From DATMER01 sp036277235 (GTDB lineage Bacteria > Acidobacteriota > Thermoanaerobaculia > Multivoradales > UBA5704), in contig DASUNJ010000863.1 in the NCBI GenBank assembly GCA_036277235.1, positions 1-13,894 on the forward strand: a stretch of DNA of 13,894 nt, in the 5' to 3' direction. This document shows positions 1 to 8,355 of the stretch, one piece after another. The notes under the pieces were generated by a model. The model made no database searches. It was not told where the DNA came from and worked only from the letters and a program-made list of their open reading frames with translations. Position numbers and translations under genes: made by a program. The first letter of the stretch is position 1. Each line of letters starts with the position of its first letter.

Positions 1-345
1 GGAGCCCTCGAGCTGGTCCTCGGTGGCCAGGATCAGGATCTCCAGGTCCTGGCGCACCTTGGGGTCCTTTTCGGCGGCGAGCCTCTGGCGGAGCGTGTCG
101 GCGGCTTTCTTGATCTCCTCGCGGGAGCGCTCGACGAAGCCGGGCTTCAGGTCGAAGATCTCCTCGTCGAGGCCGGGGACGCCGAGCTGGCCCGCGCCCT
201 CGGGGCTCTGGCGCGCCAGCACGTCGATGAGGATCTGGGAGTTGGCGTCGCTGCGCTCCACCCAGGTTTCAGCGGAGACAGAAGCCCCGGCGAGCGTCAG
301 GAGCAGGACGCCGAGGGAGAGAATGCGAAAACGGTAAGGGTTCAA
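1..345 (-). CDS. DUF885 family exported protein, N-terminal part (cut by window edge)
   Basis: Only the first 115 codons are present; the frame is open to base 1. I place the start at a TTG (345-343) because GGAGG lies five bases upstream and no ATG or GTG is available before the in-frame stop at 358-360. Residues 1 to about 24 form a signal peptide: a basic start, a hydrophobic core LGVLLLTLAG, then a likely cleavage near SVSA-E. The mature start has the pattern WVERSDANSQILIDVLA, followed by SPEGAGQLGVPGLDEEIFDL. I recognise this as the opening of the DUF885 family, alpha-helical secreted proteins related to metallopeptidases. The metal site would lie in the missing part, so activity cannot be judged. 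It is divergent from the TPR/TonB gene at 433. The family call is from memory of the N-terminal pattern. Confidence 0.68.
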   Translation of the reverse strand, partial: MNPYRFRILSLGVLLLTLAGASVSAETWVERSDANSQILIDVLARQSPEGAGQLGVPGLDEEIFDLKPGFVERSREEIKKAADTLRQRLAAEKDPKVRQDLEILILATEDQLEGS

Positions 346-420
346 GGTGACCTCCAGTCAGGAACGGGACCTTCTCGTATAACGACCCGGACGCAGAAAG
401 GTTTCCGGAGGTTCTCCGCG

Positions 421-426
421 TAGAAT
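421..426 (+). promoter_or_regulatory. Candidate -10 box for a leaderless transcript of the first TPR/TonB gene
   Basis: TAGAAT is one base from TATAAT and ends six bases before the ATG at 433, so transcription would start at or next to the start codon. There is no Shine-Dalgarno sequence at normal distance; the nearest GGAGG (407-411) is about 21 bases away. No convincing -35 box was seen at 16-18 bp. The position fits a leaderless gene, but the evidence is one hexamer. Confidence 0.3.
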
Positions 427-432
427 ACGTCC

Positions 433-1401
433 ATGCGTGCTCTGAAGCTCATCCTGATCTGTCTCCCTGTATTCGTGGCCGCCTTGGCCAGCGCAGCTCC
501 TCCTCCGGCCGATCCCGCCGTGGCCGAGACGCTGAAAGAGGCCTTTGACCTCCTCGACAAGAACCGGTTCGGGGAGGCTGCCAAGAGCTTCCAGCAGGCG
601 GACGAACAGGCCGGCGGCTCCTGCGGCCCCTGCCTGCTCGGCCTCTCCCGGGCCTATGTGGGGCTCCGCAAGCCGGCGAAGGCGGCCGATGCCGCCCGCA
701 AGGCAGTGGACCTGCTCCGCACTCCCGAGCTGCTCGGCCAGGCCTGGAACCAGCTCGGCTTCGCCCTCATGTCGCACTCGAAGCCCGACCTTGCCGGGGC
801 AGAGGAGGCCTTCCGCAAAGCGGTGGAGGCCGCGGCCGGCGGCCAGGTCGCCAGTATCGCCAATGTCGCGCGCTACAACCTGGCCGACGTGCTCTGGCGG
901 CAGAAGAAGTACGCCGAGTCCGAGAGCGCGGCCCGCGAGGCGCTGATCGCCGAGCCGACCGGTCCGGCATCCCTGAACGCCCGCATCGTCCTCTGCCAGG
1001 CGCGCACCGACGGCGCTCCGGTCGCTCCGCCGGAAGTCGTCTACGAGGACGCCGCCTGCCCCAAGGAAGGGCTGCGGATCTTCGAAAAGAAGGCCCAGGC
1101 TACCTCCGGGGAGAGTGTGGTCGTCCGTCCCGAGAAGCTGTTCGGACGCCCGCCGGTGTACGACGAAGGCGCTCGCATGAGCAACCTCCGCGGGACTGTC
1201 GTGGTCGAAGCCGTCATCGACGAGGAGGGCTGCATCCAGAACCCGCGGGTCTGCAAGAGCGTCCACCCGACGCTCGACCTTGCCACTCTGGACGCGGTGC
1301 GCCGCTGGGTCTTCCGGCCGGCCGAGCTCGACGGGAAGCCGGTCAAGGTCTACTACACTCTCACCGTGAGCTTCACGATGAGCAGATCCGGAGCCAAATA
1401 G
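433..1401 (+). CDS. Exported TPR protein with C-terminal TonB domain (paralog 1)
   Basis: 322 residues. Residues 1-22 are a signal peptide (hydrophobic core LILICLPVFVAALA, cleavage near ASA-A). Residues 30 to about 175 are helical TPR-like repeats with typical A/G/Y spacing, such as NRFGEAAKSF and KKYAESESAAREAL. Residues 237-316 are a TonB C-terminal fold: GTVVVEAVIDEEG, then HPTLDLATLDAVRRWVFRP and DGKPVKVYYTLTVSF. There is no long proline-rich spacer as in classical TonB, and the N-terminus looks like a cleaved signal rather than an anchor. It is therefore probably a periplasmic partner or scaffold rather than the ExbB/ExbD-coupled energy transducer. Six cysteines (64, 67, 188, 209, 267, 274) recur in the next gene; the first two form CGPC. 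First gene of a probable three-gene unit, 16 bases before the second. Confidence 0.85.
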   Translation: MRALKLILICLPVFVAALASAAPPPADPAVAETLKEAFDLLDKNRFGEAAKSFQQADEQAGGSCGPCLLGLSRAYVGLRKPAKAADAARKAVDLLRTPELLGQAWNQLGFALMSHSKPDLAGAEEAFRKAVEAAAGGQVASIANVARYNLADVLWRQKKYAESESAAREALIAEPTGPASLNARIVLCQARTDGAPVAPPEVVYEDAACPKEGLRIFEKKAQATSGESVVVRPEKLFGRPPVYDEGARMSNLRGTVVVEAVIDEEGCIQNPRVCKSVHPTLDLATLDAVRRWVFRPAELDGKPVKVYYTLTVSFTMSRSGAK

Positions 1402-1417
1402 AGCTGGAGATCGTGAC

Positions 1418-2353
1418 ATGAAAATCGTTCTCGGGGTCCTCGTGCTCCTCCTGTCTCCTTGTCTGGCGCAGGCCGGGTCTCCGGTCGCCGATCCGTCCGT
1501 CGACAACCCGAAGGTGCTGGAGGCCTTGAAGCAGGGGATGCAGCGGCTGGAACGCGAGGAGTACCGGGCCGCCGCGTCCGAATTCAAGCGCGCCGCCAAG
1601 CTGGCCGATGGTCCGTGCGGACCCTGCCTTCTGGGCCTCGCCCGCGCCTACAACGGCAAGGGCGACGGGAAGAAGGCTGCCGAGGCCGCCCGGAGCGCCA
1701 TCCCGCTGATCGACCGCCCGGACGCCCTCGCGCAGGCCTACAACGAGCTCGGAGCCGCCCTTGCCGAGGAGAAGAGCCTCGCCCAGGCGGAGGAGGCATT
1801 CCGCAAATCCCTGGAGCTCGGGCCGCCTTCGCCGGGCACGGTGCGCGCGAACCTTGCCGGAGTCCTGCTGCGGTCCGGACGCCATGCCGAGGCCCTCGAT
1901 CTCGCGCGGGAATCTCTGAGCGCCGGGCCGCCGAGCACCAACGCCAGGATCGTGGTCTGCGAGGCCAAGCGGGAGTTGGGGACTCCTTACACCGAGCCCG
2001 CCCTCCCGCCTCCGACCGAGCGCTGCGTCCCCGACCAGCGCCTGCGGCTGACGAGCGGCGCCACGGCCCCGGCCGTAGGCACGACCCCTCCCAGGAAGAT
2101 CTTCGGCCAGATGCCCAAGCCCGCTCCGATGCCCTCCGGGAGCGTGAGCACCGAGTCGATGCTGGACGCGGTCATCGACGAGGACGGCTGTGTCCGCGAC
2201 ATCCGGATCTGCAAAGGCGGAGAGGAGGGGTTCGACCGCGCCGTGCGCGAGGCGATCAGCCGTTGGGTGTTCGAGCCCGCGACGGTCGACGGAAAGCCGA
2301 TCTCGGTGTACTACACCATCACGACGACGAGAACCGCGGTCGGCTCCAACTGA
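1418..2353 (+). CDS. Exported TPR protein with degenerate TonB C-terminal domain (paralog 2)
   Basis: 311 residues, a tandem duplicate of the preceding gene. GGAG lies eight bases before the ATG. Residues 1-19 are a signal peptide ending CLAQA-G. TPR-like helices span about 32-170 (EYRAAASEFKRAA, KSLAQAEEAFRKSLEL). The C-terminal domain is at about 228-305. It keeps AVIDEDGCVRDIRICKG and RWVFEPATVDGKPISVYYTI but lacks the GxV strand start and the P-x-LD turn seen in paralog 1, so its partner specificity may have drifted. All six cysteines of paralog 1 are kept (67, 70, 181, 203, 258, 265), including CGPC at 67-70. This suggests structural disulfides in an oxidising compartment or a metal site. 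Its stop is one base before the GTG of the PLP enzyme gene, implying co-translation. The exact role is unknown. Confidence 0.83.
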   Translation: MKIVLGVLVLLLSPCLAQAGSPVADPSVDNPKVLEALKQGMQRLEREEYRAAASEFKRAAKLADGPCGPCLLGLARAYNGKGDGKKAAEAARSAIPLIDRPDALAQAYNELGAALAEEKSLAQAEEAFRKSLELGPPSPGTVRANLAGVLLRSGRHAEALDLARESLSAGPPSTNARIVVCEAKRELGTPYTEPALPPPTERCVPDQRLRLTSGATAPAVGTTPPRKIFGQMPKPAPMPSGSVSTESMLDAVIDEDGCVRDIRICKGGEEGFDRAVREAISRWVFEPATVDGKPISVYYTITTTRTAVGSN

Positions 2354-2354
2354 A

Positions 2355-3491
2355 GTGAACTTCGAAACCCTGACGGTGCACGCCGGGCACGAGGCCGATC
2401 CCACGACCGGATCGGTAGCCTCCCCGATCCATCTCTCCACCACGTTCGCCCGCGACCCGGACGGGGTTCCGCTGGGCGGGCACACCTACATCCGCGAGTC
2501 GAACCCCAACGAGCACCAGCTCGAAGCGGCGCTGGCGTCTCTCGAAGGGGGCCTCGAAGGGGGAGCATCCGCGCTGGTCTTCGCCTCGGGCATGGCCGCG
2601 GGCATCGCCCTGCTCCAGACCCTGCCGCCGGGATCGCACGTGATCTTCCCGGACGACGTCTACTACGGCTTTCGGATCGCGGCGGAGGAGAATCTCCCCA
2701 ACTGGGGGATCTCGTCGACCGCCGTGGCCATGCAGGACCCTCGCGAGGTCGAAGCCGCGCTCCGCCCCGAGACCCGGCTCGTCTGGATGGAGAGCCCGTC
2801 CAACCCGCTCCTCAAGGTCACCGACATCCGCGCCGTCGCGGACCTCGCCCGGCAGGCGGGCGCCCTGACCCTGATCGACAGCACCTTCGCCACCCCCGCG
2901 CTGCAGCGGCCGATCGGGATGGGTGTCGACGTCGTCCTCCATTCCACGACCAAGTACTTCGGTGGCCACAGCGACGTGCAGGGAGGAGCCCTGGTCTTCG
3001 CCCGCAAGGACGACCTTTTCGAGAAGACCGATCACATCCGCCATGTCCTGGGCGCCGTGGCCTCGCCCTTCAACTCGTGGCTCGTCCTGCGCGGCCTGCG
3101 CACCCTGGCCTGCCGGATGGCGGTCCAGAGCGCCAACGCCCTGGCCGTTGCGCGAGCGCTGGAAAAGTCGCCGGCCCTTTCAGCGGTTCACTACCCGGGG
3201 CTCGAATCGCACCCGGGACACGAGGTGGCGAAGCGCCAGATGTCGGCCTTCGGAGGCATGCTCTCCTTCCAGACCCGGGGCGGACGAGATACCGCCCTCC
3301 GAGCCGTTTCCCGCGTCCGGCTCTTCACCCGCGCGACCTCGCTCGGCGGCGTCGAAAGCCTGATCGAGCACCGCGCGTCGAGCGAGGGTCCCCAGTCGCG
3401 CACCCCGCAGGACCTCGTCCGCCTTTCCCTCGGCCTCGAACATCCCGGAGACCTCATCGCCGATCTGGAGCAAGCCCTTCAGGTAGTGTGA
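2355..3491 (+). CDS. PLP-dependent trans-sulfuration enzyme (cystathionine gamma-synthase/lyase family)
   Basis: 378 residues, usual length for the Cys/Met metabolism PLP family, which forms or cleaves cystathionine and related thioethers in the cytosol. Visible landmarks are Tyr45/Arg47 (phosphate-binding YIRESNPN), SGMAA at 78-82, Tyr104 (YYG, ring stacking), Asp175 (LIDSTFATP, pyridine nitrogen) and Lys200 in HSTTKYFGGHSDV, which forms the Schiff base. SLGGVESLIEHR near the C-terminus is the usual substrate-side loop, with HR in place of the common HP. Synthase versus beta- or gamma-lyase cannot be settled from motifs, so no symbol is given. I start at GTG 2355 because homology begins at NFETLTVHAG. 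The frame is open upstream to an ATG at 2190, but that part only overlaps the previous gene. No Shine-Dalgarno is visible, so translation probably depends on re-initiation after the stop at 2351-2353. Confidence 0.9.
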   Translation: MNFETLTVHAGHEADPTTGSVASPIHLSTTFARDPDGVPLGGHTYIRESNPNEHQLEAALASLEGGLEGGASALVFASGMAAGIALLQTLPPGSHVIFPDDVYYGFRIAAEENLPNWGISSTAVAMQDPREVEAALRPETRLVWMESPSNPLLKVTDIRAVADLARQAGALTLIDSTFATPALQRPIGMGVDVVLHSTTKYFGGHSDVQGGALVFARKDDLFEKTDHIRHVLGAVASPFNSWLVLRGLRTLACRMAVQSANALAVARALEKSPALSAVHYPGLESHPGHEVAKRQMSAFGGMLSFQTRGGRDTALRAVSRVRLFTRATSLGGVESLIEHRASSEGPQSRTPQDLVRLSLGLEHPGDLIADLEQALQVV

Positions 3492-3493
3492 CT

Positions 3494-3508
3494 TGGGAAC
3501 GGTTTTGC
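3494..3508 (+). promoter_or_regulatory. Possible sigma-54 promoter of the histone-like gene
   Basis: TGGGAA-CGGTT-TTGC has the GG and GC doublets at the exact sigma-54 spacing, with a full TTGC, but differs from TGGCAC at two positions. It begins three bases after the stop of the PLP enzyme gene. Initiation would fall near 3520, giving a leader of about 63 bases. Weaker than the elements at 5115, 5242 and 12494. Confidence 0.4.
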
Positions 3509-3582
3509 GGTACATTCGACAGCAGCAGTCTGAGGTCCAATACCGTGCCCCGACGGGGTCTCTAACAAGGAGAGGCAACACC

Positions 3583-3873
3583 ATGGCTGAGAAGAAGGCA
3601 ACGACCGGCAGCAAGAAGGCGGCGAAGAAGAGCACCGCGAGCAAGAAGTCGGCGTCCTCCCCGTCCTCGTCGGGCGGAGCGAAAAAGAAGTCGTCCACCA
3701 AGGCGACGGTCGGCAAGGTCGCGGCCGGCGTGGCCGCTGCCGCCGGGATCGCCGCGGGCGTGGCCGCCGCCGTCAAGGGCGTGAAGAAGGCCTCGGCGAA
3801 GAAGGCGGCGGCCAAGAAGAGCTCCGGCGGCGACTCGTCCGGCGGCGCCAAGAAGACTCCGGCGAAGAAGTAG
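3583..3873 (+). CDS. Lysine/alanine-rich histone H1-like small basic protein
   Basis: 96 residues, 24 of them lysine, with one Glu (3), one Asp (84) and no arginine. Arms rich in KKAAKK/AKK/PAKK repeats resemble the C-terminal tails of eukaryotic H1 and bacterial H1-like proteins, which bind DNA and compact the nucleoid. The middle (about 41-64) is a Gly/Ala/Val stretch with one lysine (VGKVAAGVAAAAGIAAGVAAAV), perhaps one helix or a hydrophobic association segment. The ATG at 3583 is preferred over the in-frame ATG at 3493 because AAGGAGAGG precedes it by 8-10 bases and the extra upstream residues look non-coding. A possible sigma-54 promoter lies at 3494. The exclusive use of lysine in a high-GC genome fits selection for an H1-type tail. 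Low-complexity composition makes the function call tentative. Confidence 0.65.
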   Translation: MAEKKATTGSKKAAKKSTASKKSASSPSSSGGAKKKSSTKATVGKVAAGVAAAAGIAAGVAAAVKGVKKASAKKAAAKKSSGGDSSGGAKKTPAKK

Positions 3874-3886
3874 GGGCGCCCCTACT
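3869..3886. terminator. 18-bp perfect palindrome holding both convergent stop codons
   Basis: AGTAGGGGCGCCCCTACT is its own reverse complement. It contains the TAG of the histone-like gene (3871-3873) and the TAG of tyrA read on the other strand (3884-3882). As RNA it can fold into a 7-bp stem with a GCGC loop on either transcript. No U-tract follows on either side, so it is at best a pause site or a partial bidirectional terminator. Confidence 0.45.
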
Positions 3887-4997
3887 CCTCCGGCGACAGC
3901 GCCCGGCGCGCGTCGGCGAACGATTGGCGGAGGCCCTCCCGGTCGCGCTCGGTCACCAGCGATACGAGCTCGCCCAGGGCCTCCCGCGTTGCGGCGTAGA
4001 CGTCGTTCCGGTGCGGGTTCAGGTACTGAATGTCCAGGTAGAGGTCGGGGTCCTCTGAAAGCACGCGTAGCGCCGTGGCGGCCTGGTTGCTGTAGGTCGT
4101 CGAAGCGCAGGCATGCAGCTCCGCGGAATCGATCCCGGACTTCGCCAGGGCCGCGCCGAAGAGCATGTTCGTCAGGTGCGAAAGCCCCAGCAGCCAACCC
4201 ATCAGGCGGTCATGGTGGGGGAACGGCACCGCGACGATCCGCGTGTAGGGATGAGCGAGCAGCGGCGCCAGCTGCCGCTTCTCCTCGACCGGATCGCCCT
4301 GGGCTGCCAGGACGAACGTCAGCGTCTCGTAGACCGACTTGCTCGGTCCGAACATCGGGTGTACGGCGTAGACCCGCAACCCTTCGTCCCGTGCATGGGC
4401 GAGAGCGCCGAGAAGAGGGGTCTTGATCGAGGCCACCTCCACTATCGGCGCGCGGGGCCGGCGCGCGATCAGCTCCTCCAGCACCGCGGCCGTGCGGTTG
4501 AGCGGCGCCGCCACCCAGATCGCCGTGTAGCTGTCCAGGTCCTCGATCTCGCCCAATCCGCCGAACCGTCCCTGCGGACGCGGCGTCGGCAGCCCGGACA
4601 GCGCCGGGTCGGAGATGTCGACCGTGTGGCCCGCGAGCTCCAGAAAGCCGCGAAACCAGGTCCCCATGCCGCCGGACCCGCCCACGATCAGCATCCGTTC
4701 CCCCCGCCGCTCGCGCAGCGCGACCCCCACTCGGTACTGCCGCTCCACCGAGCCGCGGATGATCGCCTGGAACATCGACATCATGACCTCTTCGGACACG
4801 CCGCAGGCGTTGGCGTGCTGGCGGGCGCGGTCGAGCACGATGTGCTCCACGTCCCGCACTTCGACGGGGGAGCCGGAGGCGGCCTTGATTCGCCCCACCT
4901 CGGCGGCCAGCTCCATGCGCCGGCGGAGCAGCTCGAGGAGGGCGCGGTCGACCTCGGCGATGGAGTCGCGCAACGAGGGCAGATCGGGATCGCTCAT
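3882..4997 (-). CDS. tyrA: Bifunctional chorismate mutase / prephenate dehydrogenase (T-protein)
   Basis: 371 residues, close to E. coli TyrA. It converts chorismate to prephenate and then to 4-hydroxyphenylpyruvate, the cytosolic route to tyrosine. Residues 8-88 are an AroQ-type chorismate mutase: LRDSIAEVDRALLELLRRR with Arg10, Arg27, Lys38, Glu51 and Gln87 at the usual active-site places. Residues 102-130 carry the NAD-binding Rossmann loop GGSGGMG (106-112). VEVASIKTP (187-194) and VHPMFGPS (212-219, catalytic-type His213) follow, and then the helical dimerisation half. The N-terminal mutase fused to the dehydrogenase matches the T-protein architecture. The ATG at 4997 is chosen because alignment to TyrA starts there. 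It has no Shine-Dalgarno. An exact sigma-54 element 5115-5130 points at it, giving a leader of about 107 bases with a strong hairpin. Confidence 0.94.
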   Translation of the reverse strand: MSDPDLPSLRDSIAEVDRALLELLRRRMELAAEVGRIKAASGSPVEVRDVEHIVLDRARQHANACGVSEEVMMSMFQAIIRGSVERQYRVGVALRERRGERMLIVGGSGGMGTWFRGFLELAGHTVDISDPALSGLPTPRPQGRFGGLGEIEDLDSYTAIWVAAPLNRTAAVLEELIARRPRAPIVEVASIKTPLLGALAHARDEGLRVYAVHPMFGPSKSVYETLTFVLAAQGDPVEEKRQLAPLLAHPYTRIVAVPFPHHDRLMGWLLGLSHLTNMLFGAALAKSGIDSAELHACASTTYSNQAATALRVLSEDPDLYLDIQYLNPHRNDVYAATREALGELVSLVTERDREGLRQSFADARRALSPEE

Positions 4998-5019
4998 GCC
5001 CGATAGCTTACGGAGAGGA

Positions 5020-5041
5020 GGGAGGGGAGGGAAGCCGGGGG
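5020..5041 (+). other. G-quadruplex motif upstream of tyrA
   Basis: Four G-runs (5020-5022, 5024-5027, 5029-5031, 5037-5041) are separated by loops of 1, 1 and 5 bases, fitting the G3 N1-7 pattern. The G-rich strand is the template strand of the tyrA leader, so any effect would be at the DNA level during transcription. It overlaps the hairpin at 5029-5055. Confidence 0.4.
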
Positions 5042-5055
5042 TTGGCCGGCTCCCC
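5029..5055 (-). promoter_or_regulatory. Leader hairpin 5' of tyrA
   Basis: GGGGAGCCGG and CCGGCTTCCC on the minus strand can form a 10-bp stem with one G-U pair and a 7-base loop. It lies 32-58 bases before the tyrA ATG, inside the leader predicted from the sigma-54 element at 5115. No U-tract follows it in the tyrA direction, so it is not an ordinary attenuator. On the plus strand it is followed by TTTT, a weak terminator shape with no gene to end. Confidence 0.4.
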
Positions 5056-5114
5056 TTTTGAAGCGCCGCACGACGATGGCCGCCGTGGGTCAGATAGGTA
5101 CGCCGGAGGTATAG

Positions 5115-5130
5115 AGCAAGCGGAGTGCCA
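5115..5130 (-). promoter_or_regulatory. Sigma-54 (-24/-12) promoter of tyrA
   Basis: On the minus strand the sequence is TGGCAC-TCCGC-TTGCT, matching the sigma-54 consensus TGGCAC-N5-TTGCW at every defined position. Initiation about 12 bases past the GC doublet would be near 5104, leaving roughly 107 bases of leader before the tyrA ATG. It needs an enhancer-binding activator, which is not encoded in this window. Confidence 0.72.
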
Positions 5131-5142
5131 TGGCGAAACCCC

Positions 5143-5164
5143 CGGAAAACAAAGACTTTTTCCG
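5143..5164. promoter_or_regulatory. Inverted repeat, candidate activator site
   Basis: CGGAAAA (5143-5149) and TTTTCCG (5158-5164) form perfect 7-bp arms around an 8-bp centre, in the only AT-rich patch of the divergent region. The centre is about 114 bp upstream of the predicted POT start, a normal distance for a sigma-54 enhancer site. It is only about 50 bp from the predicted tyrA start. Confidence 0.4.
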
Positions 5165-5227
5165 CCCCGCCGCACACTTCCGGACACGCCTCCGTCACCC
5201 CGCGAGGACGTGGCCGGCGGCGCCTCT

Positions 5228-5240
5228 CCTGCGGAGCAGG
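5228..5240. promoter_or_regulatory. Short dyad abutting the POT -24 element
   Basis: CCTGC-GGA-GCAGG ends one base before the TGGCAC at 5242. It could be an operator for the POT promoter or, about 130 bp from the predicted tyrA start, an enhancer-type site for tyrA. Dyads this short also arise by chance in GC-rich DNA. Confidence 0.25.
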
Positions 5241-5241
5241 G

Positions 5242-5257
5242 TGGCACCTGCCTTGCT
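5242..5257 (+). promoter_or_regulatory. Sigma-54 (-24/-12) promoter of the POT transporter operon
   Basis: TGGCAC-CTGCC-TTGCT matches the sigma-54 consensus at every defined position. The predicted start is near 5267, giving a leader of about 80 bases to the ATG at 5347. It points away from the tyrA element, with 111 bp between the two -24 ends. Sigma-54 control of peptide uptake would fit nitrogen or amino-acid responsive expression; that link is inference. Confidence 0.74.
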
Positions 5258-5346
5258 GTAAGTGCAACGGGTCCAGCAGGATCGGTCCCCAGGGGGAGCG
5301 TGGTAGGCTCCGCGCGCCGTTCAACCCTTTTCCTGAGCGAGAGTCC

Positions 5347-6903
<1,557 letters not shown>

Positions 6904-6919
6904 GAGAGGAGATCTCTAG

Positions 6920-8278
<1,359 letters not shown>

Positions 8279-8283
8279 TCCCA

Positions 8284-8322
8284 TTCTCCCTCTCCCTCGG
8301 TGATACCGGGGGAGAGGGAGAA
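8284..8322. repeat. REP-like palindromic hairpin / bidirectional terminator
   Basis: TTCTCCCTCTCCC (8284-8296) and GGGAGAGGGAGAA (8310-8322) are perfect 13-bp arms. The centre adds TCGGT/ACCGG with one T-G pair, so an 18-bp stem closes on a three-base GAT loop. It sits five bases after the POT stop, between convergent genes, with no U-tract. The CCCTCTCCC...GGGAGAGGG pattern resembles REP/MITE-type intergenic palindromes of high-GC bacteria. A related half-element seems to begin at 13867. Confidence 0.7.
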
Positions 8323-8355
8323 GGGCTCGAGGAGTCGGCCGAGGGCGATAGGGCT

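Larger units (their letters stand above)
4998..5346. other. Non-coding divergent control region between tyrA and the POT operon
   Basis: 349 bases without a supportable gene. Seen here: a G-rich tract and hairpin in the tyrA leader (5020-5055), a sigma-54 element facing tyrA (5115-5130), a CGGAAAA/TTTTCCG dyad in the only AT-rich patch (5143-5164), a CCTGC/GCAGG dyad (5228-5240) and a sigma-54 element facing the POT genes (5242-5257). Frames open across this stretch lack family similarity and ribosome sites. Confidence 0.75.

Noticed and set aside
393..407. GG-N10-GC pattern on the minus strand upstream of the DUF885 gene (CGGAAA-CCTTT-CTGC), a possible fifth sigma-54 element
   Set aside because: Only the two doublets and one more base fit. 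In GC-rich DNA this pattern is common by chance, so it is not called.
358..1599. Minus-strand open frame of 413 codons antisense to the first TPR/TonB gene
   Set aside because: No motif or ribosome site, and it runs across the intergenic region into the second paralog. Shadow frame.
2190..2354. Upstream ATG extension of the trans-sulfuration enzyme
   Set aside because: The extra residues overlap the coding end of the previous gene, are Arg/Ser-rich and do not resemble the family N-terminus, which begins at NFETLTVHAG.
5029..5059. Stem followed by TTTT on the plus strand, shaped like an intrinsic terminator
   Set aside because: No plus-strand gene precedes it; tyrA reads the other way. The U-tract is only four bases. 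Better described as a tyrA leader hairpin.
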